Part shown: positions 1 through 5,169 of the stretch, piece after piece
Position numbering within the stretch: the stretch's first letter is position 1
Layout: every line of letters starts with the position of its first letter
Source of the DNA: Candidatus Cloacimonadota bacterium
Lineage (GTDB): Bacteria > Cloacimonadota > Cloacimonadia > Cloacimonadales > TCS61
DNA: 5,169 nucleotides
Assembly (NCBI GenBank): GCA_027064945.1
Contig: JAMOPB010000488.1
Span: 1 to 5,169, forward strand
Direction: 5' to 3'
Program-made: the position numbers and the translations under genes
The notes under the pieces: model-generated
Database searches by the model: none
Told to the model about the DNA's origin: nothing
Seen by the model: only the letters and a program-made list of their open reading frames with translations

Positions 1-447
1 ACAAAAGGCAGGGCAAACTCTACCAATTGATAATGGCATCGGTAAATTTTCTTTTATTACTTTTGTAGCTTCATGATGTTGTCCATTTGCAATTAATGCC
101 AAATAAGATTGAATATCAACTTGATCGGGGCAGGCCAATTTACATGGAGCCTCACAATCGGCATAATGATCTGAAAGGAGCAATTCCAAGGCCATTTTCC
201 TAGCGTTTTTGACTTCATCGGTTTCTGTATATATTTCCATTCCATCTGCTATTTCCGTACCACAAGCAGTTACAAAACCTCTACGGTTTTTCACTTGAAC
301 AGCACAAACCCAGCAGCTTCCAAATGGTTTTAACTCTTCATCATGACATAATGTGGGGATATGCACACCATTTTCTGTAGCTACATCTAATATTGTCTTA
401 CCTTTCGGTGCTTTTATTTTTGTTCCATTTAATATTATTTCTATCAT
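1..447 (-). CDS. Third subunit of a NuoEF-type oxidoreductase: [2Fe-2S] head plus GltD-like Fe-S domain (C-terminus off the window; StnC-like)
   Basis: This is the N-terminal 149 codons of a longer protein; the frame is open to the window edge. Residues 1-75 form a plant-type [2Fe-2S] ferredoxin domain with ligands C34, C45, C48 and C62 (spacing x10, x2, x13), as in NuoG and HydA. From about residue 92 the sequence switches to the domain that opens GltD and dihydropyrimidine dehydrogenase: C98, C102, C106-P, D111-I, then G142-R-V-C145-P and C149. In that family this domain binds [4Fe-4S] clusters and is followed by FAD- and NADPH-binding folds. The ATG at 447 is preceded by TGAGGTG (454-460) with a 6-nt gap and lies 13 bases after the NuoF-like stop, so it is co-transcribed with that gene. 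My inference is the NADP(H)-side subunit of an electron-bifurcating transhydrogenase (Stn type). Alternatives are a formate-dehydrogenase-linked or other 2Fe-2S/GltD fusion oxidoreductase. The domain call is firm; the enzyme identity is moderate. Confidence 0.85.
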   Translation of the reverse strand, partial: MIEIILNGTKIKAPKGKTILDVATENGVHIPTLCHDEELKPFGSCWVCAVQVKNRRGFVTACGTEIADGMEIYTETDEVKNARKMALELLLSDHYADCEAPCKLACPDQVDIQSYLALIANGQHHEATKVIKENLPMPLSIGRVCPAFC

Positions 448-460
448 CTAATTCACCTCA

Positions 461-2227
461 CTAAGATTTTGTGATTGCGCCAAATTTACATGCAGCATAA
501 CAAGCACCACATTTAATGCATTGATCTTGATCAATTTCATGTGGTTGTTTCACAGCTCCGCTGATACAAGAGACAGGACATTTTTTAGCACACAGAGTAC
601 ATCCAACACAAAGATCAGGGTTTATTTCATAGGTAAGTAAATTTGTACAAACACCAGCAACACATTTTTTATCTTCAATATGTGATAAATATTCTTCTTT
701 GAAATATTTCAGAGTTGTTAATACAGGATTTGGAGCAGTTTGTCCCAAGCCACATAAAGAACCTTTAGCTACATTTTCCGCTAAATTTTCCAATCTTTCA
801 ATATCTTCCAAAACACCTTTGCCTTCTGTGATGCGGGTGAGAATTTCTAACATTCTTTTTGTCCCAACTCGGCAGAATGTGCATTTTCCGCATGATTCAT
901 TTTGTGTGAAATTTAAGAAGAATCTAGCAACATCAACCATACAGGTAGTATCATCCATTACAACCATACCACCGGATCCCATAATCGCTCCGGTTTTATT
1001 TATGCTTTCATAATCCACCAAAGTATCAAGCATGCTTTCTGGCAAGCATCCACCTGAAGGTCCGCCTAATTGCACACCTTTAAAAGGTCTGTTATTTTTA
1101 ATACCACCACCAACTTTATAGATCACATCTCGTAATGGAATTCCCATTGGCACCTCAATTAATCCGCTATTTCGGATTTTTCCTGCCAACGCAAAAACTT
1201 TGGTTCCACGGCTTTTTTCTGTTCCGTATTTATTATATTCTTTTGCACCATTTAAAATAATCCAAGCAATGTTGGCGAAAGTTTCAACATTATTAATATT
1301 TGTTGGTTTTCCCCAAAGACCGCTTTGTGCAGGAAATGGTGGACGAATTCGTGGCATTCCTCTTTCGCCTTCTATAGAAGCCATTAATGCAGTTTCTTCA
1401 CCGCAAACAAATGCTCCTGCACCTTCTTTGATATGTAATTTAAAATTAAATTTTGTTCCTAATATATTATTTCCTAATTTATTATTTTCTTCAGCTTGCT
1501 TGATAGCTATTTTTAAATGCTTGATAGCCATTGGATATTCTGCACGACAATAGATATATCCTTCATCAGCTCCAATAGCATAAGCACCTATTGCCATTCC
1601 TTCAATTATGCTGTGAGGGTCTCCCTCCAAAACACTACGATCCATAAAAGCACCGGGGTCACCTTCATCTGCATTACAAACAATATATTTCTTATTACTG
1701 AATTGAGTTGCTGCGAATTGCCATTTCAAACCGGTAGGAAAACCGGCTCCTCCACGACCGCGCAAACCTGACTCTTTAATTTCAGCAATAACTTTTGATG
1801 GAGATAATTCTTTTATAGCTTTTTCCAAAGCTTTGTATCCATCACGCTCTATATAATCATCAATCGAGATGGGATTAATCTGACCAACATTGCGCAAAAC
1901 TATGCGGGTTTGACTTGCTAAAGTCTCATTTTCTTCTGCATCAGCGAAATTAGATAAAATCATATTTCCTTTTTGCGGTTCGCCTTTAGCAAAATTTTCA
2001 ATTATATCTTTAAGCTTATCTTCTTTCAAATAACCATATGTAGCTGATTTATCATCAGCAATTATTTCTATTAGAGGTTCGGCAAAACACATTCCTATGC
2101 ATCCTGTTTTTTCCAATGAAATATCTATATCACTATCTTTCTGATAATCTTTAATAGCATTGTAAATATCATTTGCGCCAGCTGCTAATCCACAACTAGC
2201 CATACCAACTTTTATTTTCAGATCCAA
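461..2227 (-). CDS. nuoF: NuoF/HydB-type NADH-binding FMN/iron-sulfur subunit (588 aa)
   Basis: This is a soluble diaphorase subunit that exchanges electrons between NAD(H), FMN and Fe-S clusters. Domains in order: a thioredoxin-like [2Fe-2S] domain (residues 1-80; C12, C43, C47); the NuoF core with the FMN/NAD loop GLRGRGGAGFPTG (154-166), NADEGDPGAF (185-194) and GAGAFVCGEETAL (269-281); a [4Fe-4S] site C446-x2-C449-x2-C452 with C492; and a C-terminal 2x[4Fe-4S] ferredoxin (C540, C543, C546, C550 and C570, C573, C576, C580). C522 and C527 form an extra pair ahead of the ferredoxin. The added N- and C-terminal domains are typical of HydB/HndC/StnB proteins, not of complex I NuoF, so the symbol is a family label only. 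The start is TTG, chosen because AGGAGG (2232-2237) lies 4 nt upstream and the family motif VGMASCGLAAGA begins at residue 7. The gene follows the NuoE-like gene by 8 bases. Length is normal and I see no frameshift. Confidence 0.95.
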   Translation of the reverse strand: MDLKIKVGMASCGLAAGANDIYNAIKDYQKDSDIDISLEKTGCIGMCFAEPLIEIIADDKSATYGYLKEDKLKDIIENFAKGEPQKGNMILSNFADAEENETLASQTRIVLRNVGQINPISIDDYIERDGYKALEKAIKELSPSKVIAEIKESGLRGRGGAGFPTGLKWQFAATQFSNKKYIVCNADEGDPGAFMDRSVLEGDPHSIIEGMAIGAYAIGADEGYIYCRAEYPMAIKHLKIAIKQAEENNKLGNNILGTKFNFKLHIKEGAGAFVCGEETALMASIEGERGMPRIRPPFPAQSGLWGKPTNINNVETFANIAWIILNGAKEYNKYGTEKSRGTKVFALAGKIRNSGLIEVPMGIPLRDVIYKVGGGIKNNRPFKGVQLGGPSGGCLPESMLDTLVDYESINKTGAIMGSGGMVVMDDTTCMVDVARFFLNFTQNESCGKCTFCRVGTKRMLEILTRITEGKGVLEDIERLENLAENVAKGSLCGLGQTAPNPVLTTLKYFKEEYLSHIEDKKCVAGVCTNLLTYEINPDLCVGCTLCAKKCPVSCISGAVKQPHEIDQDQCIKCGACYAACKFGAITKS

Positions 2228-2238
2228 AATGCCTCCTA
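2228..2238 (-). promoter_or_regulatory. Shine-Dalgarno overlapping the upstream stop codon and deciding a TTG start
   Basis: On the minus strand the NuoE-like stop TAG (2238-2236) runs directly into AGGAGG (2237-2232), followed by CATT and then TTG (2227-2225). No ATG in the correct frame is available until codon 9, which would cut into the first Fe-S motif. A strong ribosome site with a 4-nt gap therefore supports TTG initiation by ribosomes terminating on the gene before it. Confidence 0.75.
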
Positions 2239-2700
2239 CTTTTTATACTTAGCTAATAATTTTGTAACTGATGACGCAGTTAATTTCCCATGAGTATCAT
2301 CATTTATCATGATAACAGGAGCAAGACTACAACAGCCTAAACATGCTACTTCCATTACAGTAAATTTACCATCAGCTGTAGTATCTTCATCCCCCGATAA
2401 ATTCAAATATTCTCTAACTGCACTTGCTATACTATTAGCGCCTGAAACATGGCATGCAGTTCCTTTACAAACCCGAATAATATTTTCCCCTTGAGGACGT
2501 AAACGAAACATCGAATAAAATGTTGCAACACCATAAATTTCCGCTAGTTTAGTATTTGTTTTTTCTGCGACATAACGCATTACATCTTTAGAGAGGTAAC
2601 GTTCTATATCTTGGACTTCTTGAAGAAGAGGGATTAAAAACCCTTTTTTCCCCGCGTACTTATTAATAATTAAATCGATCTCTTTTTTGTTCTGTAGCAT
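2236..2700 (-). CDS. nuoE: NuoE/HydC-type [2Fe-2S] thioredoxin-like subunit (154 aa)
   Basis: This is the small electron-transfer partner of the NuoF-like protein and the first gene of the operon. An N-terminal helical region (residues 1-65, with the family signature EIYGVATFYSMF at 54-65) precedes a thioredoxin-like fold that holds one [2Fe-2S] cluster. The ligands are C78 and C83 (VCKGTACHVSG) and C120 and C124 (ACLGCCSLAPV); C123 is an additional cysteine within that last motif. Length is normal for the family. The ATG at 2700 is preceded by GGAGGAG (2711-2717), about 10 nt away. The TAG stop overlaps the AGGAGG of the next gene, which suggests translational coupling and fixed stoichiometry. 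In complex I this protein is NuoE, in bifurcating hydrogenases HydC, and in Stn transhydrogenase the small subunit. The third gene of this operon favours the last. The symbol is a family label. Confidence 0.95.
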   Translation of the reverse strand: MLQNKKEIDLIINKYAGKKGFLIPLLQEVQDIERYLSKDVMRYVAEKTNTKLAEIYGVATFYSMFRLRPQGENIIRVCKGTACHVSGANSIASAVREYLNLSGDEDTTADGKFTVMEVACLGCCSLAPVIMINDDTHGKLTASSVTKLLAKYKK

Positions 2701-2716
2701 AGATCTGCTTCTCCTC

Positions 2717-2753
2717 CGAACTTGAGTTCTTTATTGTATTTTTTCTCGAACTT
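2717..2753 (-). repeat. Paired AAGTTCG boxes and GAACT/AGTTC inverted repeat in the operon leader
   Basis: On the minus strand AAGTTCG occurs twice, at 2753-2747 and 2723-2717, exactly 30 bases apart, or about three helical turns. The nearer copy is part of an inverted repeat (GAACT, 2 bases, AGTTC; 2718-2729). A TACAAT hexamer (2738-2733) lies between the boxes. The layout resembles an operator around a promoter or leader, but I do not recognise the regulator. The sites do not look like the Rex consensus. The ribosome site GGAGGAG abuts the near copy, so binding or folding there could also affect translation. Confidence 0.35.
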
Positions 2754-2770
2754 TTTGTTTATCGTATTTG

Positions 2771-2783
2771 TGTCAATTTTTTT
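2771..2783 (-). promoter_or_regulatory. A-tract plus TTGACA, possible -35 of the redox operon
   Basis: On the minus strand seven A residues (2783-2777) are followed by a perfect TTGACA (2776-2771), 70 bases upstream of the NuoE-like ATG. A promoter would need a -10 hexamer about 17 bases further on, and the bases there (AAGTTC) are a poor match. The nearest good hexamer, TACAAT, is 32 bases away. It is called tentatively because the same 13 bases recur at the equivalent place before the phospholipase-like gene. Confidence 0.35.
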
Positions 2784-2919
2784 CCTTAACTACACTATGA
2801 GCTAACTATTTGAAATTTAATATATTCTAGCATTATTTGACTATATAAAATAACTATTAAGGGAAAAGAAAAGATACAAAGATTACTTTATTACTATCAA
2901 AATGATGATTTTAATGTGC

Positions 2920-2963
2920 AAAAAATATTCTATAACAATTCTTATTTTTTAATTCTAATAGAA
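2920..2963 (-). terminator. Weak candidate terminator at the end of the phospholipase-like gene
   Basis: On the minus strand TTCTAT (2963-2958) can pair with ATAGAA (2933-2928). AATT segments inside the loop can pair as well, and the sequence then runs into TATTTTTT (2927-2920). The stem has almost no GC and overlaps the stop codon region, so it is marginal. It may only reflect the AT richness of the spacer. Confidence 0.2.
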
Positions 2964-3769
2964 ATAGTTCCGCTCTTATAAATTTTTATTTTATATGAAT
3001 TATTAAAATCCATCTCTTTTTTTATTTTGTCTTGGATAATGGAAAATTTCTTTGCTTTATCAAAAATCTTAGCAGAGTCTTCAAAATCTAAGATAATATT
3101 TGCAATAGTTTGTGCAGATTCTTGTATGCAATATTCTATTATTTGCTTTGAATGTATCCATCTTTCCGGTTTCACCTTTCCTTTACTTAGATAATAATTT
3201 TCTACCAAGATGTCGTAAAATCTATTTATTTCACAAACTTTATTCATAAAATATTCTTCCGGATTTTTAATTCTGGATCTTCTATGTAAATTTATCTTCA
3301 ATTCATCTAAATGCTTTCTTACATCAGCTTCCAGTACTTTATGGATTACTTCTTCATCATCAAAACGTTCTTTTCCATCGGTATGAAAAGGTTGATGAAG
3401 ATCTGCCACATAATGTGATAAAGTCCCTAATTCAAAGCAAAAAACTTTTAATGGACTATCTAAGAAAAGGTGTAAAAAAGATGGATAAGATTGATCTATT
3501 ATTATCTTATTGGGGTTACTCAAGATTTGTTTCAATAATTCTAATTTGCTGCAAATCTTTTTTATCACACTACCATAATGATAGCCATAACTGTTGGGAG
3601 TACAATTGTAATAATGATTTGTAAAATCCATTAAAATTTTATCCGGAGCTTCAATTCCCAATAGAAGCATTTGTTGTTCAATTTCCAATAAATGTATAAA
3701 TCTCGGATTACATTTTTTCAAAGCTTGCTGCATTATAAATTGATGTGTTCTGCTATCCCAATACCACAT
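2942..3769 (-). CDS. Zinc-dependent phospholipase C / S1-P1 nuclease-fold protein without signal peptide (275 aa)
   Basis: This is probably a trinuclear-zinc phosphodiesterase acting on phospholipids or nucleic acids; the substrate cannot be read from sequence. Numbered from the chosen start, the ligand set is H9 (W4-DSRTH), D43 (APDK), H52 (TNHYY), H119, D123 (SHYVAD), H129 (QPFH), H143 and E147 (HKVLE). The spacings 119-123-129-143-147 equal those of Bacillus cereus phospholipase C (118-122-128-142-146). A tail of about 100 mostly charged residues follows. The start is ATG 3769, with GGGAGG four bases upstream. A longer frame opens with GTG at 3886, but it has no ribosome site and its extra 39 residues span the leader elements. 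Neither version has a signal peptide, although characterised family members are secreted and use the mature N-terminal Trp amine as a metal ligand. W2 and W4 are close to the N-terminus here. W4 lies five residues before H9, the same spacing as Trp1 and His6 of P1 nuclease. The gene looks more AT-rich than the redox operon and stands alone on its strand. Confidence 0.8.
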   Translation of the reverse strand: MWYWDSRTHQFIMQQALKKCNPRFIHLLEIEQQMLLLGIEAPDKILMDFTNHYYNCTPNSYGYHYGSVIKKICSKLELLKQILSNPNKIIIDQSYPSFLHLFLDSPLKVFCFELGTLSHYVADLHQPFHTDGKERFDDEEVIHKVLEADVRKHLDELKINLHRRSRIKNPEEYFMNKVCEINRFYDILVENYYLSKGKVKPERWIHSKQIIEYCIQESAQTIANIILDFEDSAKIFDKAKKFSIIQDKIKKEMDFNNSYKIKIYKSGTISIRIKK

Positions 3770-3798
3770 AAAACCTCCCAAATCAATGTTACTTCTTT

Positions 3799-3819
3799 TT
3801 AGAAAATTAACTTTTCTAA
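3799..3819 (-). repeat. Perfect 8-bp inverted repeat in the phospholipase-like gene leader
   Basis: TTAGAAAA and TTTTCTAA flank a 5-base spacer about 30-50 bases upstream of the ATG at 3769. On the transcript it would form an AU-rich hairpin; as DNA it could be an operator half-site pair. Two such 8-mers are unlikely by chance at a given place, but the region is very AT-rich, so function is uncertain. Confidence 0.4.
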
Positions 3820-3841
3820 GATCTTTTAATTTATGATTAAT

Positions 3842-3854
3842 TGTCAATTTTTTT
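3842..3854 (-). promoter_or_regulatory. A-tract plus TTGACA, possible -35 of the phospholipase-like gene
   Basis: On the minus strand seven A residues (3854-3848) precede TTGACA (3847-3842), 72 bases before the chosen ATG at 3769. This matches the element upstream of the redox operon over 13 bases and in distance to the start codon. No convincing -10 is seen 16-18 bases downstream. If real, it places the promoter inside the longer GTG-initiated frame and supports the shorter protein. Confidence 0.35.
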
Positions 3855-3963
3855 GGGCTACTATTACATTTTTTATAATTTTTCACAAACTCAAAATATT
3901 AATAATTTCCAATAAATAAAAATTATCATTGCCTATTAATGAAGAATTAACATTTTTGATTTT

Positions 3964-4602
3964 ATGATAGACACATTAAAAGAAAACAGACTAATCCGCA
4001 AGGGTAAGAAATTATTAACAAAAGGTAAATTGGAGAAAGCATATCGCTGCTTTGAGAAGGCAGTGATGCTTAATAATAGCATCAATAATCGTTTTTATTT
4101 AGGACTCTCAATGATGTCGCTAACTCGATTTGCTGATGCAAAAAAGATTTTCACTGATATTAGAAAAGAAGATGAGGAAAATGAACTAAATCTGCTTTCT
4201 CTGGCTGAATGCAATATGATGTTACGCAAATGGTTGGAAGCGGAAAATATCTATCGTAAATTACATAAAATGTTTCCTAATAACGAAGCTTACAAAGAAT
4301 ATCTTGAGCGTTCACAAGATGTGATTTATCGTGAAAAATATGTAATTGCTCGTGAACTATTTTCAAAAGCGGAAAGAGCTCTTTTTGCCAAAGACAAAAA
4401 AGAAGCATTAAAACATCTATTGGAAGCTGAAGAATACAATCCTAACAGTTCCATGATTTTAAACAATATTGCTTCGCTTTATATGCTCCTGAAAAAATAT
4501 GAAGAAGCTTATCCATACATAGAAAGAGCTATTACAATTTCACCTGATAATCAGAGATTTCAGAAGAATTACATTTCAATAAAGAGAAAATTACGCAAAT
4601 GA
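3964..4602 (+). CDS. TPR-repeat protein (212 aa)
   Basis: This is a helical-repeat scaffold with no catalytic motif, signal peptide or membrane segment, so it is probably cytoplasmic. About five tetratricopeptide units are visible: residues 9-40 (GKLEKAYRCFEKAVMLN), 43-74, 77-108 (RKWLEAENIYRKL..FPNN), 129-161 (DKKEALKHLLEAEEYNPNS) and 163-196 (KKYEEAYPYIERAITISPDN). A less regular helical linker (109-128) divides them into groups of three and two. It is the first gene of the rightward operon. The ribosome site is weak, with GAAG about 20 bases upstream and nothing closer. The start is accepted because the first repeat begins at residue 9. A TATAAT hexamer at 3874-3879 is a possible -10 but lacks a good -35. 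The TGA stop shares ATGA with the start of the transglycosylase gene, so the two are translationally coupled, and a role in envelope assembly is inferred from that neighbour only. Confidence 0.8.
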   Translation: MIDTLKENRLIRKGKKLLTKGKLEKAYRCFEKAVMLNNSINNRFYLGLSMMSLTRFADAKKIFTDIRKEDEENELNLLSLAECNMMLRKWLEAENIYRKLHKMFPNNEAYKEYLERSQDVIYREKYVIARELFSKAERALFAKDKKEALKHLLEAEEYNPNSSMILNNIASLYMLLKKYEEAYPYIERAITISPDNQRFQKNYISIKRKLRK

Positions 4603-5081
4603 AATACAAAGTAATTCTATTTTGGATAATTATCACTATTTTAATTTATAATCCGTTTTCAGCTCGTTTTTTTACTTGGAATATAGCTCTTTTACATGGA
4701 ATTGATACTACAATTTTTTATAAATTAATCAATACAGAAAGTTCTTTTCGAAGTTTGGCAGTTTCGCATCAGAAAGCAATCGGATTAGGACAATTAAAAG
4801 CTTCAACGTTTAAATATATGAAACCAAATTTACCTAAAATATTAGTTTGGTTTCCAATTACAAACCTAGATGCTTCTGCCACTTATCTAAAATATTTAAA
4901 AAAAAAATTCAATGATAATTGGAGTTTAACCCTTGCAGCATATAATTGGGGGGAATCAAATGTTGACAAACGTTTTGCCAATAAAGCAATTGTATCTGAT
5001 AAAGATTATCGATATATTTTTAAAGATGTACCCGAAACTTATGAATTTTTAAAGAAAATCTTAGGAGACACAGATGAATAA
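4599..5081 (+). CDS. Small membrane-anchored lytic transglycosylase, SLT (Slt70-like) domain (160 aa)
   Basis: This enzyme would cleave the MurNAc-GlcNAc bond of peptidoglycan with 1,6-anhydro product formation. A hydrophobic segment at residues 5-17 (VILFWIIITILIY) is an uncleaved anchor or signal peptide, placing the catalytic domain outside the membrane. SLT motifs follow in order: catalytic E47 in ESSF; AIGLGQLKAST (60-70; GLGQ where GLMQ is common); LDASATYLKYL (90-100); AAYNWGESNV (113-122); and PETYEFLKKI (145-154). The protein is little more than the bare domain, with no LysM or substrate-binding extension. The ATG overlaps the TPR gene stop as ATGA, with only an AAAGAG-like ribosome site, so expression probably depends on coupling. 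It overlaps the next gene by 8 bases. The family assignment is confident; the role (cell division, secretion channel or turnover) is not readable. Confidence 0.88.
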   Translation: MKYKVILFWIIITILIYNPFSARFFTWNIALLHGIDTTIFYKLINTESSFRSLAVSHQKAIGLGQLKASTFKYMKPNLPKILVWFPITNLDASATYLKYLKKKFNDNWSLTLAAYNWGESNVDKRFANKAIVSDKDYRYIFKDVPETYEFLKKILGDTDE

Positions 5082-5169
5082 GAAATTTGTTTTAATATTT
5101 TTTCTCTCTATTTTCACTTTTTTGCATTCTGCTATTTTGTTAGATTACTATCAACGTGATTATCAAGTA
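5074..5169 (+). CDS. N-terminus of an exported protein (continues beyond the window)
   Basis: Thirty-two codons are visible. The start ATG lies inside the end of the transglycosylase gene (8-base overlap, different frame) and has a clear ribosome site, AGGAG at 5063-5067, six bases upstream. The product begins MNKKF followed by a hydrophobic stretch (VLIFFLSIFTFL) and HSA, a typical signal peptide with likely cleavage near residue 20, then ILLDYYQRDYQ. No family can be recognised from what is present. Co-translation with the transglycosylase suggests a periplasmic or secreted envelope partner. Confidence 0.75.
   Translation, partial: MNKKFVLIFFLSIFTFLHSAILLDYYQRDYQV

Noticed and set aside
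699..1771. Plus-strand open frames across the NuoF-like gene (699-1013, 1200-1553, 1517-1771)
   Set aside because: They lie antisense to a complete, strongly conserved gene, have no ribosome sites and their products show no family features.
2309..2494. Plus-strand open frame across the NuoE-like gene
   Set aside because: Antisense shadow of a conserved Fe-S subunit; no ribosome site or recognisable motif.
1..2700. [FeFe]-hydrogenase HydABC or complex I operon
   Set aside because: The visible third subunit lacks the NuoG/HydA His-Cys domain after its [2Fe-2S] head and has a GltD-type domain instead. No membrane subunits are present. A decision needs sequence left of the window.
2717..2753. 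Rex (NADH-sensing repressor) operator
   Set aside because: The boxes do not match the TTGTGAAnnnnTTCACAA-type consensus; no better Rex-like palindrome was found in the leader.
2733..2776. TTGACA (2776-2771) and TACAAT (2738-2733) as one ordinary sigma-70 promoter
   Set aside because: The spacer is 32 bases, about twice the usable length.
2820..2941. Small gene or RNA in the spacer right of the redox operon leader
   Set aside because: Very AT-rich, no open frame with a ribosome site and no stable GC-containing stem seen on either strand.
3415..3624. Plus-strand open frame across the phospholipase-like gene
   Set aside because: Antisense to the ligand-bearing region of a conserved gene; low-complexity product, no supporting signal.
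3770..3886. N-terminal extension of the phospholipase-like protein to GTG 3886
   Set aside because: No ribosome site before GTG, a basic Asn/Lys-rich segment with no signal-peptide pattern, leader elements inside it, and a strong GGGAGG before the ATG at 3769.

Overview
The window comes from an AT-rich bacterial genome. The leftward operon encodes soluble flavin/iron-sulfur electron-transfer subunits typical of strict anaerobes (acetogens, syntrophs, fermenters). The rightward genes encode a lytic transglycosylase and an exported protein, so the organism has a peptidoglycan wall. The phylum cannot be fixed from this sequence. A fermentative lineage outside the classical Firmicutes (for example Cloacimonadota-like) is only a guess.

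Positions 1-2700 (minus strand, read right to left) hold a tight three-gene operon: a NuoE/HydC-type [2Fe-2S] subunit, a NuoF/HydB-type NAD(H)- and FMN-binding subunit with extra iron-sulfur clusters, and the first 149 codons of a third subunit that runs off the left edge. The visible part of that third subunit has a plant-type [2Fe-2S] head followed by a GltD/dihydropyrimidine-dehydrogenase-type N-terminal Fe-S domain. A HydA hydrogenase or NuoG would carry its His/Cys cluster domain there. This composition fits the Sporomusa-type Nfn (Stn) electron-bifurcating transhydrogenase, which links NADH, NADPH and ferredoxin, better than an [FeFe]-hydrogenase or complex I. The left neighbour is needed to prove it.

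Positions 2701-2941 are the leader of that operon. They contain an A-tract plus TTGACA element and a pair of repeated AAGTTCG boxes. Positions 2942-3769 (minus) encode a protein with all the side-chain metal ligands of zinc-dependent phospholipase C / S1-P1 nuclease but no signal peptide. Its leader (3770-3886) carries the same 13-base A-tract/TTGACA element at nearly the same distance from the start codon, plus a perfect 8-bp inverted repeat.

Positions 3964-5169 (plus strand) hold a divergent operon of three overlapping genes: a TPR protein, a very small membrane-anchored lytic transglycosylase, and the first 32 codons of a protein that begins with a signal peptide. This looks like a small cell-envelope cluster functionally separate from the redox operon. 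I see no mobile element, CRISPR array, tRNA or rRNA.
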